The notes: generated from the letters alone by a model not told the origin. DNA of 43,767 nucleotides from Bacteroidales bacterium UBA3653 (GCA_002373505.1 DFKE01000004.1:1-43767), one strand, 5' to 3'. Shown: positions 21,975 through 30,232, counted from the first letter of the stretch. Program-made: numbers and translations.

Positions 21975-22802
21975 TTATTTTTCCATTTTGTCACTTAAAT
22001 CTAGCACTATCTTGCCCAAATAGACTCCACTCTTGCCCATTTGGCACAATGGAATGCTGTCGCCGTCCAGGTTCGCTACGCGAAGTTTGTCATAAAACTT
22101 ATGGGTGTGACCTCCTATCACTACATCGATGCCGCGAGTGCATGTTACCATGACAGAATCGCACGCATCTGTTTTGGCCTTGCCCATTGTTCCCATATGG
22201 CTTAAGCAAACCACCACATCGCATCCTTGCGCATGCAATGTGTCCGCCATCCTCTGGGCTACTGCGTACGGTTCCAGATACTGGGCAGGTTCGAAATTCC
22301 GGTCGGAAATAATTCCTTTGGGATTGCATCCAAGCCCGAAGATACCGACCCTCAATCCGCCTTTCTTTACTATCGTATAAGGCCGGACCAACCCCTCTAC
22401 CGGCGTGCCGGTAAAATCATAATTGGCACATACGATCGGGAACTGCGCCTGTTTCAGCACCATGGCGAGAGAGTCCAGACCATTATCAAACTCATGGTTT
22501 CCCAGCGTAGCGGCATCATAGCCGATATAATTCATCGCGTCTATCTCCACTCTGCCGCGATAGAGGTTGAAATACGGAGTCCCTTGACTGAAATCACCGG
22601 CATCCACCAGCAACAAGTCCGGATCCTTCTTCCTTTCCTGCTTGATCAGCCCCATTCGCCGGGCATACCCGCCCTGACCGTTATCTTTGGGCTCCACCTG
22701 GGAATGAGTGTCATTGGTATGCAGAATCGTCAAATGCGCCTCATGGGGTGTACAAGCCGCAATACAAAGAATAATGAATAATAAATAATAAATATTTTTC
22801 AT
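21975..22802 (-). CDS. 5'-nucleotidase / metallophosphoesterase catalytic-domain lipoprotein
   Basis: Stand-alone catalytic half of the UshA/5'-nucleotidase family. Metal ligands are visible in HTNDTHSQ, DAGDFSQG, LGNHEFDNG, SHMG and IGGHTH. Signal peptide with lipobox CIAAC. The hydrophobic core (NIYYLLFIILC) is encoded by an AT-rich period-7 repeat, closely resembling that of the C-terminal-domain partner at 12763. ATG 22802 begins the signal peptide; an upstream in-frame ATG adds MKGINHNS and is less likely. 36 nt after mutL. The substrate-binding partner is encoded about 9 kb away. Confidence 0.9.
   Translation of the reverse strand: MKNIYYLLFIILCIAACTPHEAHLTILHTNDTHSQVEPKDNGQGGYARRMGLIKQERKKDPDLLLVDAGDFSQGTPYFNLYRGRVEIDAMNYIGYDAATLGNHEFDNGLDSLAMVLKQAQFPIVCANYDFTGTPVEGLVRPYTIVKKGGLRVGIFGLGCNPKGIISDRNFEPAQYLEPYAVAQRMADTLHAQGCDVVVCLSHMGTMGKAKTDACDSVMVTCTRGIDVVIGGHTHKFYDKLRVANLDGDSIPLCQMGKSGVYLGKIVLDLSDKMEK
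22766..22798. repeat. Period-7 repeat array (GAATAAT / TAAATAA type) encoding a signal-peptide core
   Basis: Units GAATAAT, GAATAAT, AAATAAT, AAATATT; translated on the minus strand as YYLLFIIL in the nucleotidase signal peptide. Confidence 0.8.
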
Positions 22803-22838
22803 ACTATTATGATTTATTCCTTTCAAGGGGCAAGGTCT

Positions 22839-24641
22839 CTAGAATCGTTTGTTTATCTCCTCGTCAGTCAGCAACGAAACGATCACCTTTCCGTCCGCCG
22901 TACGGCGATAAGACGGCAACGCAACGAGTTTCATGAGCATGTCGCGCATCTCTGCCTCTGTCAACTGTTTGCCGTAGGGAATAGCACTTTGCTCGGCAAG
23001 CGCAAGAGCGATCTGCTCGCGCCATTCGCGCCGGGTGTCTGCGCTCCGCTCGCGAACCTGATGCAGGATATGCTGCAAAACCGGCAGCGGCGAATGCGAT
23101 GCTGTCTGCGACGGAACACCCAGAACCGAATAGCTGTCAGGACTGAGTTGCTCCATATCAAAACCAATTGCGCGCAAATCAGGCAGGATCTGCGCCAGCA
23201 ATATCATCTCATCCTGAGGCAATGTCAGCACCTCCGGAAACAGCAACTGCTGCATCGCTCCTTGTGTATGCTCCAATTGCTCGATAAACTGAGCGTAAAG
23301 CACCGCCATGTGAGCCCGATGTTGATTGATCAGCACCAGTCCTTGCGCGCTCGGAACCAGTATATATCTGCCTCCGTATTGCCATAGCGGACAGCACTCA
23401 GCCTCTTCCGGCCGCAGGAGTTCGTCATGAACCGCAGCAGGCGCATCATTAAGAGGCTTCGCCGCGCTCAGCCCTTCATAGAGGCTCTCCCAGTTCGTCG
23501 GAGCCTTGTCGGGATAAACAACTCCACGGGAATGAAAAGGGTTATATGTCGGATCCACCGTCACGCGGGGAGCGGAAACATGCGAATCCGTCGGCTGAGG
23601 AATATCTATGCGTCCCGATGTATCGAAATCTATCTGCGGCGCAAGAGTAAACTTGCCCAGCGCCTCACGGACAGAAGCCAGCAGAATCTGGAAAATAGTC
23701 TGCTCGTCGGCAAACTTGATTTCCGTTTTCGTAGGATGGATATTGACATCGATAGCCTCCGGAGCAATATCGAAATAGATAAAGAATGACGGCTGATAGT
23801 CCGCGGCAAGCATTCCCGAATAAGCCGTCTGAACCGCTTTCAGGAAATACGGATGGCGCATATAGCGGCCGTTCACAAAGAAAAACTGTTCGGCCTTGCG
23901 GGTCGCACTCTCGGGCTTCACCACAAATCCGCGGATCGACACCAACTCCGTCTCCGTATTGATATCCACGAATGACGAGGTATAGACATTCCTTTTCGGG
24001 TTGCCGAACACCGCCTCGATGCGTTGTTTCTCCGTTCCGGACGGCAACTCCATAAGGATCTCGTCGTTGTGCACAAAGGTAAACGAAACCCTGGGATAGA
24101 CCAGCACGATGTGATAGAACTCTGTCAACAAGTTGCGCAACTCGGTCTGATCCGTCTTGAGGAACTTACGCCGTACAGGCACATTAAAGAACAGGTTGCT
24201 CACCTTTATATTCGTTCCTACCGGGCAAACGCACGGCTCCTGGCGGACAACATCCGAGCCATGGATCTCTATCAGGGTTCCTGTTTCGTCCTCCGCCCTG
24301 CGGGTTGTCATCTCTACTTGGGCTACGGCGCATATAGAAGCCAGCGCTTCGCCGCGGAACCCCATCGTACGCAAAGAAAACAGGTCCTGTGCTTCGCGGA
24401 TCTTACTCGTCGCATGGCGTTCAAAGGCCAGACGGGCGTCCATCTCGCTCATACCCGTACCATTATCTATCACCTGCAGAAGTGTGCGACCGGCGTCACG
24501 GACGATCACCTGGACACGGGTAGCACCCGCATCCAGGCTGTTCTCCACCAGCTCTTTCAGACACGACGCGGGACGTTGGATAACCTCGCCTGCCGCTATC
24601 TGATTTGCTACGCTGTCCGGTAATAGATGAATGATATCCAT
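22839..24641 (-). CDS. mutL: DNA mismatch repair protein MutL
   Basis: GHKL ATPase linking MutS to downstream repair. N-terminal ATPase motifs: ENSLDAGAT (about residues 33-41), DNGTGM, TMGFRGEALASI and NIHPTKTEIKF (about 307-317). The C-terminal dimerisation domain is present (LVLINQHRAHMAVLYAQF). Bacteria without MutH usually need an endonuclease motif DQHA-x2-E-x4-E here; this copy has NQHRAHMAVLYAQ, with the Asp and Glu replaced. 600 residues from ATG 24641, chosen because homologues begin MDIIHLLPD; the longer frame adds MRKS. Confidence 0.95.
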   Translation of the reverse strand: MDIIHLLPDSVANQIAAGEVIQRPASCLKELVENSLDAGATRVQVIVRDAGRTLLQVIDNGTGMSEMDARLAFERHATSKIREAQDLFSLRTMGFRGEALASICAVAQVEMTTRRAEDETGTLIEIHGSDVVRQEPCVCPVGTNIKVSNLFFNVPVRRKFLKTDQTELRNLLTEFYHIVLVYPRVSFTFVHNDEILMELPSGTEKQRIEAVFGNPKRNVYTSSFVDINTETELVSIRGFVVKPESATRKAEQFFFVNGRYMRHPYFLKAVQTAYSGMLAADYQPSFFIYFDIAPEAIDVNIHPTKTEIKFADEQTIFQILLASVREALGKFTLAPQIDFDTSGRIDIPQPTDSHVSAPRVTVDPTYNPFHSRGVVYPDKAPTNWESLYEGLSAAKPLNDAPAAVHDELLRPEEAECCPLWQYGGRYILVPSAQGLVLINQHRAHMAVLYAQFIEQLEHTQGAMQQLLFPEVLTLPQDEMILLAQILPDLRAIGFDMEQLSPDSYSVLGVPSQTASHSPLPVLQHILHQVRERSADTRREWREQIALALAEQSAIPYGKQLTEAEMRDMLMKLVALPSYRRTADGKVIVSLLTDEEINKRF

Positions 24642-24686
24642 GCTCTTTCTCAAACTATAGGTTAGCCCAACTCATCCCGGGTCTTC

Positions 24687-24923
24687 CTATAATAAAATAT
24701 ACACCCCGAAAATCAGGATGGCAAGAAGAGCTATCAGCAACAAGAGCCGCGACGGACGTTTCCTGCGCAACTCTGTCATATTCTTCTCATGCTCCTCTCG
24801 GAACGACCCGTGATGAAGACGCGCAAGTTTTCTATCCTTGCGCGCCTCCTTATCCTTATCGTAGTAAATGGGGCGATAGTCCCACTCACGGGGTTTGTTT
24901 ACTTTCGGAAATAATACCGACAT
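24687..24923 (-). CDS. Small tail-anchored membrane protein
   Basis: A 78-residue protein: charged N-terminal part (YYDKDKEARKDRKLARLHHG) and a single C-terminal membrane helix (LLLLIALLAILIFGVYILL). Homologues sit next to mutL in many Bacteroidales; function unknown. Start shares its A with the stop of the OmpA/TPR gene (TAATG), so it is translationally coupled. Low-complexity charge pattern suggests a cytoplasmic face tether. Confidence 0.75.
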   Translation of the reverse strand: MSVLFPKVNKPREWDYRPIYYDKDKEARKDRKLARLHHGSFREEHEKNMTELRRKRPSRLLLLIALLAILIFGVYILL

Positions 24924-26608
24924 TATTTAACGATTGCTTGGAACTCTGCGTCCTCTGCAAACTTAGCGAACTCAATATCCTGAGCTGCACGAGCCTTCAG
25001 GCTTGTATCCTGTGCGATAGCCGATTTCAGATTCTCATAGACAGCTGCCTTGTCGTTGGTGCGGGCACCTACGATAGCTTTCAGGTAAGCGGTCGTTGCA
25101 TTCGGCTCTTTAACGTTTGCCAGAGTCTTGGCTGCGCCTGCATAGTCCTCATCCAGGATCTGCTGAACAGCAGCGTTGTTCGATGCGGTCTCTCCGTATG
25201 CTTTCTTGGCTGCGTTGTAGTCACCCTTAGCGGTGTACAGCGTACCCAGAGCGGCATTCAGGTTAGCCTTCGTTCCGGCTGCTTTGCCCAGATACTCTTC
25301 TGCTTTTGCCAGATCACCGTCTGCGATAGCGGCAACACCTGCGTTGTAGTTCACGTCCGGATCATTCGGCTGGATCTCCAATGCCTTGCTGTAGCAGCGA
25401 CGAGCCTCTGCGATATCTCCGTTGCTGAAGTAGATCTGACCCATGCTGTTCCATGCGCGGTAGTCGTTGTATTGGTCTGCAGCTTGTTTGTAGATAGCCA
25501 GTTTCTCAGCCTTGTCCTCGGTCAGAGTAGCAGCATAAAGCAACTCCTCTACGCTCAGCTGGGAAGCGTCTTTCTTGGCGATCTCGCGGATCTCGTCGTC
25601 GCTCTTGCCGATCAGGTCGGTTGTCAGGATCAGACGGCTGCGGCGGAGTGCCGGCAGGATCTCCTCTGCGATTGTGCCATATACTGCGCTCAGGTTCTTG
25701 ATCTGTGCTTCGCGCTCCTCAGGATCGCTGTACATTGACAGGACACGGAGAACGAGGTCTTTGTCTTGCATATTGCTGTTCTCCATCGCTTTGCGGAAGC
25801 CTTCCCAGTCCTCAGCAGTGATATTCGACTCGATAGCCGTGTTCACTTTGTTCTTCTTGAGGTCTTTCTTCAGGAAGTTAGCTGCTGCTTTCTGACGGTT
25901 CTTAGCCAGGTTCTCGTTCAGGCTCATGCCGCCATCAGGAGATGCATAACCTGCTACCTCGATCTTGCTGATCTCTTTGCGCTCTGCCTCTTTGGCGTCT
26001 TTGATAGCTGCCTGGAGGTTCTTAACACCTTCGCTCTTGGTCTCAGCCGAACGGAGCTCTGCGGATTGAATGAGGAACTTGATGTCTGCCTCGGTCAACT
26101 CCTGGATTACGCGTTGGAACTTGTCCGGAGTTCCGGCAGTCTTGTTGTCTCTTGCATCTGCCAACTCGGAAGTAGCTACTACGCCGTCTGCAATCTTCAG
26201 ATCAGGAATCTCAATCACTTTCTTTCCTACTTTGGCTTCGAAACGGAGGTAAAGCTCCGATTTGCGCATTGCGGGAACATAGTCAAACGAGCAGCTCTGT
26301 TTGTAAGTACCGCCGTTCTTGTAATTAACGGTCTTGCCGTTCTCTTTGGCTTTCTCACCTACATAGGTAACAGGATCGCCTAATACCTCTTGACCGTCGA
26401 ATTTCAGCACCGGAGTAACGGTCAACACACCTTTCTTCGCGAATTTCTTCTCCGGGAATGTACCGGTAATCTCTGCGTTCACTTTGTTACCTACCTTCTC
26501 CAGAGGACTCGGATTTACGGTAATCTCATCGGGTTTCGGTAACGATTTGTTACATGATGCCAGCATTACCACTGCAGCAATGAGGCTAAGAAATAAACCT
26601 TTCTTCAT
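24923..26608 (-). CDS. OmpA-like / TPR lipoprotein
   Basis: Outer-membrane-associated lipoprotein. Signal peptide MKKGLFLSLIAAVVMLASC with Cys19. About residues 30-150 form a beta-rich domain; about 195-290 resemble the OmpA peptidoglycan-binding domain (KIEVAGYASPDGGMSLNENL, NRQKAAANFL); about 380-530 are tetratricopeptide repeats (WNSMGQIYFSNGDIAEARRC and following). Regular, biased codon use suggests high expression. Likely structural link between outer membrane and wall. A strong promoter lies 45 nt upstream. First gene of a probable operon with the tail-anchored protein, mutL and the nucleotidase. Confidence 0.85.
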   Translation of the reverse strand: MKKGLFLSLIAAVVMLASCNKSLPKPDEITVNPSPLEKVGNKVNAEITGTFPEKKFAKKGVLTVTPVLKFDGQEVLGDPVTYVGEKAKENGKTVNYKNGGTYKQSCSFDYVPAMRKSELYLRFEAKVGKKVIEIPDLKIADGVVATSELADARDNKTAGTPDKFQRVIQELTEADIKFLIQSAELRSAETKSEGVKNLQAAIKDAKEAERKEISKIEVAGYASPDGGMSLNENLAKNRQKAAANFLKKDLKKNKVNTAIESNITAEDWEGFRKAMENSNMQDKDLVLRVLSMYSDPEEREAQIKNLSAVYGTIAEEILPALRRSRLILTTDLIGKSDDEIREIAKKDASQLSVEELLYAATLTEDKAEKLAIYKQAADQYNDYRAWNSMGQIYFSNGDIAEARRCYSKALEIQPNDPDVNYNAGVAAIADGDLAKAEEYLGKAAGTKANLNAALGTLYTAKGDYNAAKKAYGETASNNAAVQQILDEDYAGAAKTLANVKEPNATTAYLKAIVGARTNDKAAVYENLKSAIAQDTSLKARAAQDIEFAKFAEDAEFQAIVK

Positions 26609-26652
26609 ATGCATATAAATTTGTTAATTTATGTTGATTTTCAAAATCCGCT

Positions 26653-26684
26653 GCAAATTTACTATAAAATTTTCGAATATGCAA
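26653..26684 (-). promoter_or_regulatory. Promoter of the OmpA/TPR gene
   Basis: TTG-N20-TAAATTTGC on the minus strand. Divergent from the udk promoter at 26721-26753. Confidence 0.8.
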
Positions 26685-26720
26685 GATTTTTGTAAAAAAA
26701 AACATTTATATGCCTAAAAA

Positions 26721-26753
26721 TTTGCATATATGCAAGATTTGTAGTACCTTTGT
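26721..26753 (+). promoter_or_regulatory. udk promoter
   Basis: TTTG (26721-26724)-N20-TACCTTTGT (26745-26753). Leader about 40 nt. Confidence 0.85.
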
Positions 26754-26759
26754 ACCCCG

Positions 26760-26797
26760 AAATGAACAAATTATAAATGACCAAATCGTAAATGGCT
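26760..26797. repeat. Degenerate period-7 words (GAACAAA / TAAATGA type) in the udk leader
   Basis: GAACAAATTATAAATGACCAAATCG-like run of about five heptamer-sized words ending just before the udk ATG; the same words occur at 8790-8820 and 43186-43216. Confidence 0.6.
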
Positions 26798-26799
26798 TT

Positions 26800-27414
26800 A
26801 TGTTTATCATCGGCATTGCGGGCGGTACCGGCTCGGGTAAAACTACGGTAGTCAAAAAACTGATCGAGCGTCTTCCGAAAGGAGAAGTCGTTGTTATTCC
26901 ACAAGACTCCTATTACAAAGACAGTAGCAACGTTCCTGTTGAGGAGCGCCAGAATATCAACTTCGATCACCCCGATGCCTTCGACTGGCCGCTCCTCGCA
27001 AAGCATATCAAGATGCTCAAAGAGGGACAAGCCATCGAACAACCTATTTATTCTTATATCACGTGCACGCGTCAGAAAGAGACGATCCATATAGAGCCGA
27101 AAGAAGTGATTATTGTGGAAGGCATCATGGCGCTGCGGGAATTCAAGATGCGCGAGCAGATGGACCTGAAAATCTTTGTGGACGCCGATGCCGACGACCG
27201 TCTCATCCGGGTTATGAAACGCGATGTGGTAGAGAGAGGACGTACAGCAGAGGCTGTCATTGATCGCTATCAAAGAGTCCTCAAACCCATGCACGAACAG
27301 TTTATCGAGCCGTGTAAAAGATTTGCGGATGTCATCGTTCCGCAGGGAGGACATAACAACGCGGCTATCAACATGCTTGCCAAATTCGTCAAACAGCAGC
27401 TCGCAGACAAATAA
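26800..27414 (+). CDS. udk: Uridine kinase
   Basis: Phosphorylates uridine and cytidine in pyrimidine salvage. P-loop GGTGSGKTT at residues 7-15, IPQDSYYKD substrate motif, NFDHPDAFDW (about 52-61) and a Lid-like ...RVMKRDVVERGRTAE segment. ATG 26800 (MFIIGIAGGTG) is chosen over an earlier in-frame ATG at 26710, which lies upstream of the promoter. 204 residues, normal length. Confidence 0.95.
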   Translation: MFIIGIAGGTGSGKTTVVKKLIERLPKGEVVVIPQDSYYKDSSNVPVEERQNINFDHPDAFDWPLLAKHIKMLKEGQAIEQPIYSYITCTRQKETIHIEPKEVIIVEGIMALREFKMREQMDLKIFVDADADDRLIRVMKRDVVERGRTAEAVIDRYQRVLKPMHEQFIEPCKRFADVIVPQGGHNNAAINMLAKFVKQQLADK

Positions 27415-27417
27415 GGG

Positions 27418-27475
27418 ACTTTTACGACTCATTCACGACTCGATTACGACTCATTTACGACTCATTTACGAGTTC
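27418..27475. repeat. Period-11 repeat array (TTACGACTCAT type)
   Basis: Five units TTACGACTCAT, TCACGACTCGA, TTACGACTCAT, TTACGACTCAT, TTACGAGTTCC directly after the udk stop. The only array in the window with an 11-nt period. Followed by the 10-bp palindrome AACACGTGTT. Confidence 0.9.
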
Positions 27476-27517
27476 CGAAACACGTGTTCGACGTCTTGAA
27501 AATGTACGCTCATTAAG

Positions 27518-28057
27518 ATTTTGTTTTTTCAACTCTTTTATACATACTTGAAAATCGGCACCTTCACCCTGGGTGGAGGATATGCGATGTTGCCCCTCAT
27601 ACAACGGGAAGTGGTTGATCGCAAAAAATGGATTGACGAGGAAGAGTTTCTCAATATGATCGCTCTCGCGCAAGCCGCGCCGGGTCTCATTGCCGTCAAT
27701 TCGGCTATTTTCATCGGATGGAGGATCGGAGGATGGAAAGGCGTCTGCGGAGCCGTGTTGGGGGCGGTCCTGCCATCGTTCCTGATCATTCTCGCTATAG
27801 CGATGGTTTTCTCCGAATGGAAAGAACTGCCTGCCGTCGAAGCCGCATTCAAAGGTATCCGTCCTGCCGTAGTGGCGCTCATCGCTGCGCCGCTCTTCAA
27901 AATGGCGAAAGCGGCTAAGATCAGTTGGCTGACTTCCCTTATCCCGATTGCCGCAGCCCTGCTGATTTGGCTTGGGCATGTCAACCCCGTATGGGTCATT
28001 CTCGCTACAATTGTCATTACGCTCTGCACCGAATGGATCATAAAGCGCAATTCGTAA
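27518..28057 (+). CDS. chrA: Chromate transporter family protein, first half-size subunit
   Basis: Half-size CHR membrane protein; pairs of these form the transporter, with chromate export known for some members. Signature FKIG/LKIGTFTLGGGYAMLPLIQ-type N-terminus and AQAAPGLIAVNSAIFIG (about residues 51-67), several membrane helices. There is no ATG: alignment with its partner (MLYLQLF) predicts initiation at ATT 27518 (ILFFQLF), or else at TTG 27521. A four-codon ORF ATG TAC GCT CAT TAA (27502-27516) ends 2 nt before the ATT. The start is therefore uncertain. Confidence 0.8.
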   Translation: MLFFQLFYTYLKIGTFTLGGGYAMLPLIQREVVDRKKWIDEEEFLNMIALAQAAPGLIAVNSAIFIGWRIGGWKGVCGAVLGAVLPSFLIILAIAMVFSEWKELPAVEAAFKGIRPAVVALIAAPLFKMAKAAKISWLTSLIPIAAALLIWLGHVNPVWVILATIVITLCTEWIIKRNS

Positions 28058-28078
28058 TTTGTAATTCGTAATTTTTAA
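28055..28078. repeat. Short period-7 array (GTAATTC type) between the chr genes
   Basis: GTAATTT, GTAATTC, GTAATTT in phase, ending at the ATG of the second chr gene. Confidence 0.7.
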
Positions 28079-28684
28079 ATGCTTTATCTGCAACTCTTCA
28101 TATCGTTCTTCAAAATCGGACTCTTCGGATTCGGTGGAGGTCTGGCTATCTTGTCTTTGATCCAGATGGAAGTGGAACAATACGGATGGATGAGCCAGCA
28201 GGAGTTCGTCGATATTGTTGCTATCAGCCAGGTCACGCCCGGTCCGATCGGTATCAACTGTGCTACATACGTCGGTTATACCACTGCGGGATTTTGGGGA
28301 AGTGTCTTGGCTACATCCGCCATCATCCTGCCGAGTCTGATCATTATGCTGTCTATTTGCAGGGCGTATTTCTGGCTCAACCGGCGTTTTCATGACAATC
28401 CGTATTTCTCACAAACGCTGCGAATGCTCCGTTTCACGGTCCTCGGACTCATTGCTTCTGCTGCGCTCATGCTCATCAAACCCGCTAATTTCATTGATAC
28501 TGCTTCGTGGATTATCTTTGCATTAGTGGCTTTCTTCACTATCCTGCCGGAAATCTCGAAACCGCTTGTAAATAAAACGCCCCCTCCGGTCAGGAAGGGG
28601 CTTGTGGCTGGTCTGTCTTTTGTTTCCCACCCTATTCTACTGATCGTTCTTGCCGGTCTTGCCGGCTACCTGATCTACCGTTGA
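28079..28684 (+). CDS. chrA: Chromate transporter family protein, second half-size subunit
   Basis: Second half-size CHR protein of the pair: FFKIGLFGFGGGLAILSLIQ N-terminal motif and SQVTPGPIGINCATYVG (about residues 50-66). About five membrane helices. Residues about 163-173 (NKTPPPVRKGLVAG) are encoded by a palindrome CCCCCTCC...GGAAGGGG that resembles the GC-rich insertions in two other genes. The 3' end overlaps the convergent AI-2E-family gene by 10 bp. Confidence 0.85.
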   Translation: MLYLQLFISFFKIGLFGFGGGLAILSLIQMEVEQYGWMSQQEFVDIVAISQVTPGPIGINCATYVGYTTAGFWGSVLATSAIILPSLIIMLSICRAYFWLNRRFHDNPYFSQTLRMLRFTVLGLIASAALMLIKPANFIDTASWIIFALVAFFTILPEISKPLVNKTPPPVRKGLVAGLSFVSHPILLIVLAGLAGYLIYR

Positions 28685-29736
28685 TTCTCTTTCGGCCGTC
28701 GTAACCGTCCGCGATACTCCGCTTGGTGGGCACGGGAACTGACACCCCTGTTCGCCACATAGCGGTCGTAATAAGAGAGGATAAGTGTTGTTATCGGCAG
28801 CGCAATAATCATTCCGATCACACCGCACAGCGCCCCCCAGAGACTGAGACTGAGAAGGATAGCAGCCGGACTCATGCCGGTCACGTTTCCCATGATCTTA
28901 GGAGTCAGCACCATGTCCTGAATACTCTGTACCACGATAAAAACAACCGTCATCATCAATAGTGTCAGCCATACCGGCTGCCCGGTCTGAGCCGACTGAA
29001 TCAGACATAACACGATACACGGAGGAATACCTAATGCCTGCATGTAGGGTACCATGTTCAGCAGACCGATAATCAGTCCCATCGCAATACCCATCGGCAT
29101 GCCGGTGATGGTAAAACCGATAGCGAACAGTATACCCACGCAGGTTGCCACCATCGCCTGACCACGGAAATAGGCGTTCATATTCCTGTCAATATCGCCC
29201 ATGAGCGTTACAACTCTCGGACGGATCTTACGGGGGATATACCTGCTGTAGTTCGCCCGGATATTGGGAAAATCAATCATCAGGAAAATCAGATACATAA
29301 ATCCGATGAAGACTACCAACAGTTCGCTCATCCAACTCAGTCCGCCTGTGATCCAGTTGCCGATTTTCGGCAGCAGTTCCTTGATCGAGGTGGTCAGTTC
29401 CGGATTAGCCAGTACGCTTTTCCAGTCCCAGTTCTCCTGCCATTGCAGCAACTTCTCCTGAGTCTCGGCAGACATGTATTGGTTGATGTCGAATGTTGCG
29501 ATATAGTTCTGGAATCCCGTCCATGCAGTGTTGACCTGATCCATTACCGGCTTGCGCAATGCCGCTATAGCACCGGCTACTATTCCTACCGCCAGGACCA
29601 GTGTCACGACCACTGCCAGCGCACGGTTCCGCACACGGCATTTGGTCTGGATAAACACCACAATCGGGTCCAGCACATAAGCCAACAGGAAACTGACGAA
29701 GAACGGCAGTAATACCCCGTAGAGACGACTGAACAT
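28675..29736 (-). CDS. AI-2E family transporter (PerM-like) membrane protein
   Basis: Polytopic membrane protein of the PF01594 family, whose members export small molecules or ions; substrate unknown. Helices at the N-terminus, a soluble middle (about residues 70-125) and C-terminal helices with GLLNMVPYMQALGIPP and QDMVLTPKIMG, both family hallmarks. The frame begins at MFSRLYGVLLPFFVSF, which corresponds to the end of the first helix of homologues, so about 30 residues appear to be missing; an in-frame stop lies just upstream. Start is 2 nt after the holin-family stop. Confidence 0.85.
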   Translation of the reverse strand: MFSRLYGVLLPFFVSFLLAYVLDPIVVFIQTKCRVRNRALAVVVTLVLAVGIVAGAIAALRKPVMDQVNTAWTGFQNYIATFDINQYMSAETQEKLLQWQENWDWKSVLANPELTTSIKELLPKIGNWITGGLSWMSELLVVFIGFMYLIFLMIDFPNIRANYSRYIPRKIRPRVVTLMGDIDRNMNAYFRGQAMVATCVGILFAIGFTITGMPMGIAMGLIIGLLNMVPYMQALGIPPCIVLCLIQSAQTGQPVWLTLLMMTVVFIVVQSIQDMVLTPKIMGNVTGMSPAAILLSLSLWGALCGVIGMIIALPITTLILSYYDRYVANRGVSSRAHQAEYRGRLRRPKENQR

Positions 29737-29738
29737 AC

Positions 29739-30230
29739 TTATTTACGGATCTTGCCGGTGATTAGGTTCCACACGCGGCTGAACAGGTTCATATAGAAAT
29801 TCAGTTCCCGCGTAGCATTCTCCACATGGCATTCCATCCGCACGCTCTGCAACTCAGCCTGATGTTCCGCCTCCATGGTCTTGAGTGCCAGTTCTTCCTC
29901 CGTCCGGATCTCTTTGCTCAGCAGTTTGATAAACGGATGGATAAACAGCGGTTTATAGAACGCTATAGCAATGATAATCAGCACAATATACACACATCCT
30001 ATAATCAGAGCCGCAGCCCATACAGGCATGTATGCAGACATCGCATCAATCGCCGCTACGGCACCGAAGGAGAACAATGCCAGCACACATAACACCAGCG
30101 TAAAAATCAGCAGGAACAAGCCTAATACACGGCTGACGATACCGATAAGACGGAGCCGTCCCACTTCACCCATGGATTTGCCGTAATCGGTCAACTCGTT
30201 CTTGAGTTGCTCTAAAATCTCGCCTTCCAT
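29739..30230 (-). CDS. Phage-holin-superfamily (Actinobacterial/PF07332-like) membrane protein
   Basis: A 163-residue protein with two central membrane helices (about 33-60 and 72-93) flanked by charged helices. The pattern matches the cellular holin-superfamily-III-like proteins that occur beside YtxH proteins in many bacteria; it is not evidence of a prophage. Probably a stress-related envelope protein. Stop is 2 nt before the transporter gene; start 2 nt after ytxH. Confidence 0.75.
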   Translation of the reverse strand: MEGEILEQLKNELTDYGKSMGEVGRLRLIGIVSRVLGLFLLIFTLVLCVLALFSFGAVAAIDAMSAYMPVWAAALIIGCVYIVLIIIAIAFYKPLFIHPFIKLLSKEIRTEEELALKTMEAEHQAELQSVRMECHVENATRELNFYMNLFSRVWNLITGKIRK

Positions 30231-30232
30231 AC

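Noticed and set aside
29739..30230. Prophage indicated by a holin-family protein
   Set aside because: The protein belongs to the cellular holin-superfamily-III-like group found with YtxH; no other phage genes lie nearby.
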